Shown here in pieces: positions 25,476 to 34,975 of a stretch of DNA of 64,000 bases. Below the pieces are notes generated by a model. The model did no database searches, had not been told where the DNA came from, and saw nothing but the letters and a program-made list of their open reading frames with translations. The first letter of the stretch is position 1. Each line of letters starts with the position of its first letter. A program made the translations under genes and the position numbers. The stretch covers positions 310,001 through 374,000 of the forward strand of contig NZ_CBDCOT010000008.1 of NCBI RefSeq assembly GCF_965219885.1. Reading direction: 5' to 3'. The DNA is from Curvivirga sp965219885 (GTDB taxonomy: Bacteria > Pseudomonadota > Alphaproteobacteria > UBA8366 > Aestuariispiraceae).

Positions 25476-26492
25476 CTACAACAATAACTCTCTAAGTTTC
25501 TCGCTAGCTGTTTCCTCTTCGTAACGAGTTAACAGCTTAAATCCATCCCCGAGACGCGATTTGGCGCTTTCCCAACGAGACCAGGACAAACTATCCATTA
25601 CGTTCAATGACTTAGAGATATCTTTCATTTCTGACATATCCCCATTGCAGTGAAGAATCAGATCGCAACCAGCATCCAGACAAAACCTTGTTTTTTCAGT
25701 AAAATCACCACTTAGCGCCTTCATGGATAGATCATCCGTCATAATTAAACCATCAAAGCCTATTTCTTTGCGAATCACGTCTTCAATAAAAGTGGATGAC
25801 ATAGTCGCACAATTGTCCTTATCAAAAACGGGATACAAGATATGCGCCGTCATCGCCATAGGTGCATCTTTAACTGATATAAATGGTTTGAAATCTATAT
25901 CACGTAAAGATTGGGCTGAAGCTTCAACAACAGGCAATTCAAGGTGACTATCTGCATAGGCTCTTCCATGGCCAGGAATATGCTTAATGATTGAATATAC
26001 ACCGTTTTTCATGAATTGATCAGATGCAATTTTACCTAATAGACCTACGATTTCCGGATCGGTAGAAAAGGATCGATCTCCAATAATATCATGTGCATCC
26101 TTAAATCTTATATCTAAACATGGTGCACAGGTTACATTGATACCCGCAGTCAGAAGTTGACTTGATTGCAAGTCACATTGCAATTTAAGTGCCTCTATTG
26201 CAGTCTCTTTATCTCTCTCATAAAGGTTACCAAAAGGCTCCATCGGAAAGCTATCAACCCAATGTGGCGGTCTTAGGCGACGTACGCGACCTCCCTCTTG
26301 GTCAATAAGAATTGGCGCATCCGGATCCTTCACAATATCACGTAAAGAATCGCATAACGCTTTGACCTGTTCAGGCGTATCCACGTTTCGCGCAAAAAGG
26401 ATAAAACCGAATGGTTGCATATCTTTAAAGAAAGAAATCTCTTCAGTCGTTAAAGTTAAACCTTCACATCCAAAAATTGCAGCGTTACGCAT
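25476..26492 (-). CDS. nagZ: Beta-N-acetylhexosaminidase
   Basis: Glycoside hydrolase family 3 enzyme of peptidoglycan recycling that removes GlcNAc from muropeptides in the cytoplasm. The 338-residue protein has the IDQEGGRVRRL motif, the catalytic-loop KHIPGHGRAYADSHLELP, and MTDDLSMKAL containing the nucleophile Asp. Usual length and no signal peptide. Position between the SPOR gene and scpA is a common alphaproteobacterial arrangement. Confidence 0.95.
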   Translation of the reverse strand: MRNAAIFGCEGLTLTTEEISFFKDMQPFGFILFARNVDTPEQVKALCDSLRDIVKDPDAPILIDQEGGRVRRLRPPHWVDSFPMEPFGNLYERDKETAIEALKLQCDLQSSQLLTAGINVTCAPCLDIRFKDAHDIIGDRSFSTDPEIVGLLGKIASDQFMKNGVYSIIKHIPGHGRAYADSHLELPVVEASAQSLRDIDFKPFISVKDAPMAMTAHILYPVFDKDNCATMSSTFIEDVIRKEIGFDGLIMTDDLSMKALSGDFTEKTRFCLDAGCDLILHCNGDMSEMKDISKSLNVMDSLSWSRWESAKSRLGDGFKLLTRYEEETASEKLRELLL

Positions 26493-26586
26493 TCTCTATT
26501 CCCTGAACTTGAATCAAATATGGCTACAACATCACATCGTAGCCATACCGAAATTAATTGATTCGACGGAAACTAAAAGATCGAAA

Positions 26587-27558
26587 TCACTTCCCAGGCG
26601 CCACAGCAATGCAATCCGTACCACGTTTTTTAAGGTCACCACATAAGCCTTTCGCATCTTTCTGAGATGCAAGCGGCCCTAGCCTCAAACGAAAGTAATC
26701 TTTTTCATTCACTTTTACTTGTTGGACTTCCAATGCCAGTTTGCCAAGTAAATCACCATTCTTTTTTTGCTGACGTGCATATTCTTCTTGTGCCTTACGA
26801 TGAGACGACATCGCGCCTAACTGAATACGCCAATCCTTTGCTTTATTAATGACAGCAGTCGCAGCAGTTTGGAGAGGCTCGGCTTTAGGTTTAGGAGCCT
26901 CCTCAACCTTAGGTGCCACCGGCTTCGTTTCAGGTGCGGAAACAGTTACTTCCGGCTTTTTCGGTGTCTCAACTTTTGATGTCTGAACAACAGCCTTAGG
27001 AACCTCTGTGGCTTTTGTAACCGCCTCTTCTTCCGCATCCGGATTAATCAACAGCGGCTCGCTGTTTTTTTCCTTGGGTTTAATAGGTGCAGTAATACTT
27101 GGGATAGGAGGTGTATCACTTTCCACCGCCTCAACAATAGGTTTCGCTGCAGGAGGCTTGATCGGTTGTTCGGGTGGTGGCAACAAACGTTCCACCTGTG
27201 AATCATCCACCTCAGGTTCCATCTGATTATAAACTAGCTTATCTTGATGAGGGACTTTCAAACCACCTGGATCGTCCGGCAATACCTTTGCGGCATGTTC
27301 AGGTGTCAGCAAAGGTACATCTCCCGCATTAGTAGAAGACACACCTGTTGAATAAGCGTAACCAACAATGCCTGCGAAAGCTAATAGCGCAACACCAGCA
27401 ATAGAAATTGGAAGAATACGCAACGTCTCTTTTGTATGTGTAATTGGCTCCCCTGCTTCCAAACCACGCGCACGTAATTCTTTATCAAGGTCATCCATTT
27501 TACCCAGATCTTTAAGTTCTGAAAACTCTTCTTCAAGATCGCGCATGTCTGCTGGCAT
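26587..27558 (-). CDS. SPOR domain-containing membrane protein
   Basis: A 323-residue bitopic protein: a cytoplasmic N-terminus of about 47 residues, one membrane helix at about 48-70, a long Pro/Glu/Lys-rich periplasmic linker, and a C-terminal SPOR domain at about 241-323 (starting DWRIQLGAM, with FRLRLGPL near the end). SPOR domains bind denuded glycan strands at the division septum, so a septal role is likely. It sits between argS and nagZ. AGAGG stands 7 nt before the first ATG. Confidence 0.9.
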   Translation of the reverse strand: MPADMRDLEEEFSELKDLGKMDDLDKELRARGLEAGEPITHTKETLRILPISIAGVALLAFAGIVGYAYSTGVSSTNAGDVPLLTPEHAAKVLPDDPGGLKVPHQDKLVYNQMEPEVDDSQVERLLPPPEQPIKPPAAKPIVEAVESDTPPIPSITAPIKPKEKNSEPLLINPDAEEEAVTKATEVPKAVVQTSKVETPKKPEVTVSAPETKPVAPKVEEAPKPKAEPLQTAATAVINKAKDWRIQLGAMSSHRKAQEEYARQQKKNGDLLGKLALEVQQVKVNEKDYFRLRLGPLASQKDAKGLCGDLKKRGTDCIAVAPGK

Positions 27559-27599
27559 GCCTTACCCTCTTACAAAATAAATAATCAATATCGATTAGG

Positions 27600-29351
27600 T
27601 TAATGTAGTTCGCGAACTGGTTCCACCCCGAAGATATCTAAACCAGCGGCAATTGTTGAACGTACTGCTTCTAGAAGCGCTAAATTTGCCATTGTTTGCT
27701 CTCTATTATCAGGCGCAACAAAACGTAGATGTGTGTTTTCTTTCCCTTTTGCCCATAAACCATGGAAAGCTGCGGCCACATCCATCATGTAAAATGCAAC
27801 GCGATGCGGCTCATGTGCTTCTGCAGCAGCTTCAATCAAACGCGGCATACTTGCTAGAAGTTTCACCACTTCTTCAATTGCTGGATCATTTAACAATGTT
27901 AAATCAGCTTTGGATAGCGCTTCTTTCGAAAGATCAATGCCATTAAAGGCCTCTGCAGCTTGGCGGAAAACAGAACAACAACGTGCATGCGCATATTGTA
28001 CATACCAAACCGGATTATCACGGGATTGCTCTTTCACAGCTGATAAATCGAAATCTAAAGGTGCATCATTCTTACGAGTAAGCAGGAAGAAACGTACAAC
28101 GTCCTTACCAACCTCATCTACCAAATCACGCAAAGTTACAAATGTACCTGCACGTTTGGACATTTTGATCGGCTCACCTTTGTCCATCAATTTAACCAGC
28201 TGACAAAGTTTGATATCTAATTCCGCTTTACCTTCAGTTACCGCAGATGTTGCCGCCAACATACGTTTCACATATCCACCATGATCCGCGCCAAAAATAT
28301 CAATCTGCTGTGTAAAACCACGTTGATATTTATCTAGATGATTTGCGATATCATTTGCAAAATAAGTCCAACTGCCATCAGATTTCTTCAATGGACGATC
28401 GACATCATCTCCATGATCTGTGGCTTTAAACAATGTTTGTGGGCGTGGCTCCCAGTCATCAGGTTTCTTGCCTTTTGGCGGCTCTAGCACGCCTGTGTAT
28501 AAATAGCCATTTGCATCTAAACTATCATAGACATCCTGTACACGATTAGCATCCACCAAAGCACGCTCGGATGTAAAGACATCTTGGTTAATACCAAGCT
28601 CTTTTAAATCTTCCTTCACGCCATCCATCATCATGGAAACTGCAGTTGAACGACAGATCGGCAACCATTCTGATTCATCCATAGACATCAATGCTTCACC
28701 ATGCTCATCTTTAAGAGCTTGACCAACAGCTTTTAGATAATCTCCAGGATACAACCCTTCAGGAATTTCAATAGTTTCACCATGCGCTTCTTTATAACGC
28801 AGATACGAAGAGCGGCCCAACACATCAACTTGAGCACCAGCATCATTCACATAATATTCTTTAGTCACATCATAACCGGCAAATAAAAGAAGTTCCGCTA
28901 GAATATCACCAAATACAGCCCCCCGTGCATGACCAATATGTAAAGGTCCGGTAGGGTTTGCAGAAACATATTCAACGTTTACCTTTTCACTTTTCCCCAT
29001 ATCAGAACGGGCAAAGTCAGATCCTTTTTCAAGGATAGCAGCAACAACTTTTTGCCAGATTGAATGATCCAAGCGCAGGTTAATAAAACCTGGCCCTGCA
29101 ATCTCAGCAGAAGAAACCAAAGGTAAATCCTGCAACTTAGTAACTAACATCTCGGCAATATCGCGTGGTTTCATTTTTGCAGGCTTGGCCAATAACATTG
29201 CTGCATTGGTCGCCATATCACCATGACTTGCATCGCGTGGTGGTTCAATTGTAATGCGATCAGTCGCTGCATCTGCTGGCAAAGCGCCATCCGCTTTCAA
29301 TTGATCCAGAATGTTTTCCAATTCATTGCGAATTTCTTTAAAGATATTCAT
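27600..29351 (-). CDS. argS: Arginine-tRNA ligase
   Basis: Class I synthetase charging tRNA-Arg. The 583-residue protein has the N-terminal Add1 domain, the HIGH-type motif in NPTGPLHIGHARGAVFGD, KMSKRAGTF as the KMSKS equivalent, and a C-terminal DALR anticodon-binding helix bundle (EAHEPHRVAFYMMDVAAAFH). Length is typical. It follows dgt by 45 bp and precedes the SPOR gene. Confidence 0.98.
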   Translation of the reverse strand: MNIFKEIRNELENILDQLKADGALPADAATDRITIEPPRDASHGDMATNAAMLLAKPAKMKPRDIAEMLVTKLQDLPLVSSAEIAGPGFINLRLDHSIWQKVVAAILEKGSDFARSDMGKSEKVNVEYVSANPTGPLHIGHARGAVFGDILAELLLFAGYDVTKEYYVNDAGAQVDVLGRSSYLRYKEAHGETIEIPEGLYPGDYLKAVGQALKDEHGEALMSMDESEWLPICRSTAVSMMMDGVKEDLKELGINQDVFTSERALVDANRVQDVYDSLDANGYLYTGVLEPPKGKKPDDWEPRPQTLFKATDHGDDVDRPLKKSDGSWTYFANDIANHLDKYQRGFTQQIDIFGADHGGYVKRMLAATSAVTEGKAELDIKLCQLVKLMDKGEPIKMSKRAGTFVTLRDLVDEVGKDVVRFFLLTRKNDAPLDFDLSAVKEQSRDNPVWYVQYAHARCCSVFRQAAEAFNGIDLSKEALSKADLTLLNDPAIEEVVKLLASMPRLIEAAAEAHEPHRVAFYMMDVAAAFHGLWAKGKENTHLRFVAPDNREQTMANLALLEAVRSTIAAGLDIFGVEPVRELH

Positions 29352-29396
29352 CGTCTTACCTAGTCATCTAAGGGGAAATCCCCTCTTCCATAAAAT

Positions 29397-30566
29397 TTAT
29401 GCCGCTTCAAAAAGCCTTTGGTGCAATTTCAACGCAAAGCGATCTGTCATGCCAGCGATATAATCTGCAATAATTCGCGCGTTTTCTTGTGCTAATAAGC
29501 CAGAACACTGGTCCTTCCATTCTTCAGGAAGCAAATCAGGCTTTTCCATATAGTAATTAAAAAGCTCTGTCATTTGTTGGGATGCTCTCACCCGTTCCTG
29601 ATTTACAGAAGGTGCACGATACATTGCCTTAAACATAAAGGTCTTTAGGGCGCGCTCCTTTTGACGCATTTCGTCGGAGAAGGCAACCATTGGACGTCTC
29701 AAATGGCGTAATTCTTTTGCATTTTTTGGTTTATCTTCTTCAAGTCGTCGATTTGTTTCAGCTAAAACATCTTCAACCATCTCACCAATTAAAGAGCGTA
29801 CAACTTCCGCACGCGCCAAATGATCTGGCGCATCAGGATATTCACGATACACATTGTTAAAGGCTTCACGCACATGATCAACTTCTGCGCAAACATCCTT
29901 AATACTAAACAAGCTTGCCCGTAAACCATCATCCATATCGTGATGATTATAAGCCACATCATCTGCGATCGCAGCAATCTGTGCCTCAATCCCACTATGC
30001 GTATCAAGTTCAAGATCATGTCGTTGATTGTAACTTGCAAGAGTCTTTGGGAGTTGATTGACTGTCTTATTACCATCTAGTAGCGGGCCATTGTGTTTCA
30101 CAACGCCTTCCAGCGTTTCCCAAGTCAGATTCAAACCTTTATAATCCATATATTTACTTTCAAGCAGGATTAGCACACGCAATGCTTGATCGTTATGATC
30201 AAACCCTTCATACGGTTCCATCAAGTCATGCAAAGTATCTTCGCCAGAATGACCAAATGGTGTATGCCCAAGATCATGTGCTAACGAAATCGCCTCGGTT
30301 AAATCTTCATCCACATTTAATGCTCTGGCGATAGCGCGTGCAATTTGCGCAACTTCCAACGAATGCGTCAAACGAGTCCTGAAGTGATCGCCTTCTGGTG
30401 ATATAAACACTTGTGTCTTATGCATTAATCGACGAAAAGCAGCCGAATGTACAATGCGATCTCTATCACGCTGAAATGGGCTGCGCATTGAAGATTCATT
30501 TTCCGGGTGTAATCGCCCGCGTGTTTCTTGCCATTTCGTCGCATAGGGCGCTAATTCAAAATTCAT
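29397..30566 (-). CDS. dgt: Deoxyguanosinetriphosphate triphosphohydrolase-like protein
   Basis: HD-domain dNTPase (389 residues) that splits dNTPs to nucleoside and triphosphate. The metal ligands are seen as H68 in RLTHSLEV, H97-D98 in SLAHDLGHTPFGH, and a later Asp in AAIADDVAYNHHD. This is the dgt-like subtype common in alphaproteobacteria, and its exact substrate preference is not given by sequence. It is divergent from erpA, with a 251-bp region between them. Confidence 0.94.
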   Translation of the reverse strand: MNFELAPYATKWQETRGRLHPENESSMRSPFQRDRDRIVHSAAFRRLMHKTQVFISPEGDHFRTRLTHSLEVAQIARAIARALNVDEDLTEAISLAHDLGHTPFGHSGEDTLHDLMEPYEGFDHNDQALRVLILLESKYMDYKGLNLTWETLEGVVKHNGPLLDGNKTVNQLPKTLASYNQRHDLELDTHSGIEAQIAAIADDVAYNHHDMDDGLRASLFSIKDVCAEVDHVREAFNNVYREYPDAPDHLARAEVVRSLIGEMVEDVLAETNRRLEEDKPKNAKELRHLRRPMVAFSDEMRQKERALKTFMFKAMYRAPSVNQERVRASQQMTELFNYYMEKPDLLPEEWKDQCSGLLAQENARIIADYIAGMTDRFALKLHQRLFEAA

Positions 30567-30733
30567 GGATATCTCTTTATCTCTTATGAATCCTAGTAAA
30601 ATCTACAAATTGATGGGTAAAGAAGGTTCGTATATATGGCAAGCTCAAGTTGCGACTTTTTCTTAAAATCTTTCCTTTTTGATGCCATTAAGGAAATTCT
30701 GTTATCTATTAAGCAATATCCTTAATCAGGGAA

Positions 30734-30763
30734 TTGACTTTAAGTTAGGAATTCCTAGATAAT
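30734..30763 (+). promoter_or_regulatory. erpA promoter with a palindrome in the spacer
   Basis: TTGACT (30734-30739) and GATAAT (30758-30763) are 18 nt apart. Between them lies a perfect 12-bp palindrome, TAGGAATTCCTA (30746-30757), in a position where a bound repressor would block polymerase. Confidence 0.55.
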
Positions 30764-30817
30764 AGAGATGATGTCAAAAGAGCTGAAAACAGCCGACAAA
30801 CTGATGGAGTTTTTGAA

Positions 30818-31189
30818 ATGTCTGATGCAGATCCATTTGCATTACCTACAAGTGACGTTGACCGCGTGCTGACAATCTCAGATTCAGCAGTAAAACGCAT
30901 CACTAAACTACGTGATATGGAAGGTGATGATCAACTTATGTTACGCATCACAGTGTCTGGTGGCGGTTGTTCTGGTTTCCAATATGCATTTGACTTTGAC
31001 AAAGATACCAAAGCTCAAGACATGCTTTTTGAAAAAAATGGGGTGACAGTTGTAACCGATGAAACATCTATGGATCTTTTAGCGGGTTCCGAAGTGGATT
31101 TTGTTGACGACTTGATGGGGGCCTATTTCCAGATCAATAACCCGAATGCAACAGCAAGCTGTGGATGCGGCACATCATTTTCAGTTTAA
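30818..31189 (+). CDS. erpA: Iron-sulfur cluster insertion protein ErpA
   Basis: A-type Fe-S carrier (123 residues) that hands clusters to apo-proteins. The three cluster-binding cysteines are in place: C51 in SGGGCSGFQY and C115/C117 in ASCGCGTSF. The Phe-Ala-Leu N-terminal extension is short. It has a predicted promoter with a palindromic element and is divergent from dgt, a common alphaproteobacterial pairing. ErpA and IscA are close relatives, so the exact name is somewhat less sure than the role. Confidence 0.94.
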   Translation: MSDADPFALPTSDVDRVLTISDSAVKRITKLRDMEGDDQLMLRITVSGGGCSGFQYAFDFDKDTKAQDMLFEKNGVTVVTDETSMDLLAGSEVDFVDDLMGAYFQINNPNATASCGCGTSFSV

Positions 31190-31280
31190 GATCTGTTAAT
31201 TACAAATCTGTTCTGGTTAAAAACCGAATCCTAAACCATTATCCTAATTCAAACCTCTTTTGATTTCGGGAGCTTTCTCC

Positions 31281-32093
31281 ATGCGCATCGCAACTTTTAA
31301 CGTCAACTCAGTAAGAGCACGTATTGCTAACATTCTGGAATGGCTAGATGAAGCTCAACCAGATGTAGTTTTATTACAAGAAATCAAAACGATAAACGAC
31401 GATTTTCCTGAATTTGACTTTCAGGCTAAAGGTTACCATTGCGCTATCCACGGTCAAAAAAGCTACAACGGCGTTGCCATTCTTTCCAAACATCCTATAG
31501 AAGATATACTGATAGGATTGCCTGGTGAAGATGGCCGGACCAGCGACAAATGGCAAGAGGGTGATGAAAATCAGGCACGCTATATAGAAGCGACTATCCA
31601 AGGTATACGTGTTGCTTCAATCTATCTTCCAAATGGTAATCCGGTTGATACAGTCAAATACCCGTTCAAGCTTCGCTGGATGGATCGCCTTTACGCTCAC
31701 ATCAAAGATAATTTATTACCCTTGGAAATGCCGATAGCTTTAGGTGGCGATTATAATATTTGTCCAGATGATCGTGATGTTTACGACCCACCGCGTTGGG
31801 CAAATGATGCGCTATGTAAACCCGAAAGTCGCGCAAAATTCCGCGCGTTAATTAATCTGGGCCTAACCGAAGCATGGCGCAGTTTACATCCACATGCTGA
31901 ACAACAATATAGTTATTGGGATTATGTAAAGGGTCGCTATCAAAAAGATGAAGGCTTACGTATTGATCACTTCCTTCTATCTCCACAAGCGACAGATATT
32001 TTAGAAGCATGTGAAATTGACAAAACACCACGCGCTAAAGAAAAAGCGTCAGATCACACACCGGTTATTCTGACACTTAAAGACATTGCATAA
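31281..32093 (+). CDS. xthA: Exodeoxyribonuclease III
   Basis: AP endonuclease and 3'-5' exonuclease of base-excision repair (270 residues). Motifs of the EEP fold are RIATFNVNSVRAR, LLQEIKT (catalytic Glu), GGDYNICPDDRDV, and IDHFLLS with a final SDHTPVI. The ATG at 31281 has GGGAG 8 nt upstream; an earlier in-frame TTG lacks one. It ends 8 bp from the convergent kinase gene. Confidence 0.96.
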   Translation: MRIATFNVNSVRARIANILEWLDEAQPDVVLLQEIKTINDDFPEFDFQAKGYHCAIHGQKSYNGVAILSKHPIEDILIGLPGEDGRTSDKWQEGDENQARYIEATIQGIRVASIYLPNGNPVDTVKYPFKLRWMDRLYAHIKDNLLPLEMPIALGGDYNICPDDRDVYDPPRWANDALCKPESRAKFRALINLGLTEAWRSLHPHAEQQYSYWDYVKGRYQKDEGLRIDHFLLSPQATDILEACEIDKTPRAKEKASDHTPVILTLKDIA

Positions 32094-32101
32094 AATCGAT
32101 A

Positions 32102-34531
32102 TCAGCCTGTCAATTTTTTGTAGAGAGCTTGCTTACTGTCAAGGTTAACTGGTGCAAGTTCTTCAACAAAATCGACAGGATTTTCTCCCTGCCCGGCAGC
32201 AATACTAATCAAACTACCGACGCGCGCCAGACGACTTAATGCACTATTTGCGGCCAGACCTTTCAAGGCATGAGCTTCCTTCTTTAAGGCATCCAAATTT
32301 TCAGCTTGAGAGAGCTCTTTAATATTAGCCGCATATTTATCTAACTCATCTGGCACTTCAACCATTAGATTAACCAACGTATCTTCACCGATAGCTTGGC
32401 TGGTTTCATTCCACTGCACCTCATCTAACAACGGCAGTCCCATTGCATCTTGGATTTCCCGAATGATTGCTTCTGCCTTTTGTTCATCTTCATCGAGGTT
32501 TTTCCCAGAAATTTCTTCGCGATGAGCAACTTCAGCAATAATTTTTTCTGCAGTAATACCGCCTTCACCACATAATTTGGCCATCACAGAAAGTAATGCT
32601 TGTGGATTAACTGGTTTACCAATGAACCCATCAAATCCCTCTTCGGTATATCTTTCTATATCTTTATCAAGCGTATTAGCTGTTACTGCGACAACTGGAA
32701 TTTTCCCTTTCGCCCCTTCAATCGTTCGAATGAGACGATGTGCAGTAAGTCCATCCATTTCTGGCATTTGAATATCCATCAATACGATATCAAAAAGATC
32801 ATTCCTTACCGCATGAACAGCTTCCTTGCCATTCGCTGTTGCGAAAACTTTATGTCCAGCTTGTTCAAGAATCTTCAATAAAAGCATCTGATTGACCGGA
32901 TTATCCTCTGCGACAAGAACATTTAGCTTTCTGTTCATAGAAGCTTCTGATGCTTTTTCCACAACAACATCATCTGTCTTATTATCAGCCTGAACATTGC
33001 TTAGATCCAACGGCAGTATAACTGTAAAAGTAGACCCTTTACCTTTTTCGCTTTGAACAGAAATCTTGCCGTCCATCATTTCAACCAGAGAAGATACCAA
33101 AGCAAGACCAGTTCCCATACCGGCAAAACGGCGAGTTAAATCCCCCTCAACCTGCATAAAATGATCAAACAATTTATCCTGATCTTCTTGGGAAATACCA
33201 ATGCCAGTATCTTCCACTGTCATTGTTAATGACCATCCGCGTTCAGGTATATTATTCATGGAGACCGTTACTGCGATTTTACCATCTTGCGTAAACTTGA
33301 TAGCATTTGAAATCAGTGCAAAAAGAACTTGTTTAATACGGCGCAGATCACCTTTGAACCAATTTTCCTCAGAAAAATCATTTCTAACGATAAGCTCGCT
33401 TTTTGAAATAGATAGACTCTCTGCGAAGTTTCGACGTAAGCCAGTCGTAATATTTGTAAGCTGAAAAGGGGCTTTTTTAAGTTCTAAAGTCTTCTTTTCA
33501 AGCTGTGCCATATCCAACAAATCACCAATCAGAACCAACAGAGCATCACCAGAATTCACAATTAGATCTGTGTATTCTTTTTGGCTTTTATCCAAGTTAG
33601 TGGACTTTAATAACTCAGCCATGCCAAGTACAGCATTCAAAGGTGTACGAAGCTCATGCGTCACATTAGCTAAAAAATTGGATTTCGCTTCAGAGGCAGC
33701 CTCTGCAAGGTCGCGAGCTTCCAATAATTCATGCGTTTGCTCATTAACCTTACTTTCCAAATTTGATCGTAAATCTAATAGTTCCACACTATGCAAACGA
33801 ATACGTTCTAGTGAACGTGCTAATTGCCCAATTTCATTTTGTTCGGATTGATAAGGAATCACCAATTCCTTCACATGACCCGCACTGCGATTACTACCAA
33901 TATAACGTAAATAACCAGCCATTTGCTCCAACGGGCCAGTCAGCTTATGAACAAAGGCCCAAAATACGGCCATTAGAACGATCATAATTACTGAATAAGA
34001 AATAATTGTATTCCATATGGCAGCTGATAGATATTCATCTGCCTGTGTTAATGCAATCTCCATAGTTAAATCAGCTAAATGGGTTTTCTTTACCTGACCG
34101 TTCTCATCATTTTCTTCCCAATAAAGTTTTTCGGTAAGAACTTGATAGGAATCCGCATTAATCACTGCTGCGGAGCGAACATTTTCACGAATAACGTTTA
34201 AACCATCATTGCCGACCAAGATGATACGCTTCACATCTCTCAACTCAATTGCTGAATCTATCGCACGTTCAACGCTTTGATTATTCAAATACCATAAAGG
34301 TGTCGTGATTGTTTCCGACAATGTATTTAAAGCTAGTTCAGCACGTTCCAATAGAAAAGTACGACGGGTTTCATACCCTTCAGAGATGCGAAGATAAGCA
34401 GTACCATTAAAGCCTGCGAGTAAGATCACAAACACAAAGAGCAACAAACGCCATTTCAAACCCAAACGGGTCCGACGAGGCATATCACGTTCATCACTAT
34501 ATTCTTTTACGTCACTACTATCGATGGACAC
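32102..34531 (-). CDS. Hybrid sensor histidine kinase with receiver and Hpt domains
   Basis: An 809-residue three-step phosphorelay protein. It has a membrane helix at about 28-46, a periplasmic sensor of about 120 residues, a second helix at about 172-194, HAMP (about 195-250), a coiled coil, HisKA with H292 in THELRTPLN, HATPase (N409; DTGIG at 441-445), a receiver with phospho-acceptor D586 in LMDIQMPEMDG, and a C-terminal Hpt domain with H754 in AHALKG. Such arrangements (BarA/ArcB-like) pass phosphate to a separate response regulator. None is encoded nearby, so the partner and signal are unknown. No DNA-binding domain is present. Confidence 0.94.
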   Translation of the reverse strand: MSIDSSDVKEYSDERDMPRRTRLGLKWRLLLFVFVILLAGFNGTAYLRISEGYETRRTFLLERAELALNTLSETITTPLWYLNNQSVERAIDSAIELRDVKRIILVGNDGLNVIRENVRSAAVINADSYQVLTEKLYWEENDENGQVKKTHLADLTMEIALTQADEYLSAAIWNTIISYSVIMIVLMAVFWAFVHKLTGPLEQMAGYLRYIGSNRSAGHVKELVIPYQSEQNEIGQLARSLERIRLHSVELLDLRSNLESKVNEQTHELLEARDLAEAASEAKSNFLANVTHELRTPLNAVLGMAELLKSTNLDKSQKEYTDLIVNSGDALLVLIGDLLDMAQLEKKTLELKKAPFQLTNITTGLRRNFAESLSISKSELIVRNDFSEENWFKGDLRRIKQVLFALISNAIKFTQDGKIAVTVSMNNIPERGWSLTMTVEDTGIGISQEDQDKLFDHFMQVEGDLTRRFAGMGTGLALVSSLVEMMDGKISVQSEKGKGSTFTVILPLDLSNVQADNKTDDVVVEKASEASMNRKLNVLVAEDNPVNQMLLLKILEQAGHKVFATANGKEAVHAVRNDLFDIVLMDIQMPEMDGLTAHRLIRTIEGAKGKIPVVAVTANTLDKDIERYTEEGFDGFIGKPVNPQALLSVMAKLCGEGGITAEKIIAEVAHREEISGKNLDEDEQKAEAIIREIQDAMGLPLLDEVQWNETSQAIGEDTLVNLMVEVPDELDKYAANIKELSQAENLDALKKEAHALKGLAANSALSRLARVGSLISIAAGQGENPVDFVEELAPVNLDSKQALYKKLTG

Positions 34532-34975
34532 AGGTTGCTCCAGTTTAAACTATATGAATCTCGTCACCCCCATAGCCTGATTCATTTTTTGGCTCAGCCT
34601 TTTCTATTAATAAACTGACTTTAAACAGAAAACTACCGTTTTTTAAATTTTTCTCGTGAAGCGTCATAAAAACGAAAATTAAAAATGTGAGATTTACAGA
34701 ACATGCTCGAAAAGCGGCCTTTTCAATTTTCGCGTTTATCGACAAAGGTTCTTTTCAGGATTCGTAAAATAAAAACACTCCCTAAACTTACTTTCGCGCC
34801 CTACCTGCACCCAAAAAATCTACAAAAGCTCTTTTTTATGCATTTTATGCAGCCACACCTCCATCAAACACCGTTTTAACATCGATAAATACAGTCAATA
34901 TTTTTTAAACTTGAAAAATGATCCAATTTAAGTATATTCAGAAAAAATCAACTTCTTCTACAAGGAAATATCGGT
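34532..34975. other. Divergent intergenic region between the hybrid kinase gene and guaB
   Basis: A 444-bp A+T-rich stretch without a credible gene. The guaB promoter lies near its right end. I see no tRNA, riboswitch or terminator-like hairpin, and a short minus-strand reading frame here has no ribosome site or recognisable product. Confidence 0.5.
34911..34938 (+). promoter_or_regulatory. Predicted sigma-70 type promoter of guaB
   Basis: TTGAAA (34911-34916) and TATATT (34933-34938) with a 16-nt spacer, followed by a leader of about 30 nt with AAGGAA before the guaB ATG. Confidence 0.6.

Noticed and set aside
34545..34745. Short minus-strand frame between the hybrid kinase gene and guaB
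   Set aside because: 66 codons, no ribosome site, no recognisable sequence; A+T-rich noncoding DNA gives such frames by chance.
34532..34975. Purine riboswitch before guaB
   Set aside because: No purine-aptamer-like three-way junction or conserved core could be seen, and the predicted start site leaves a leader of only about 30 nt.
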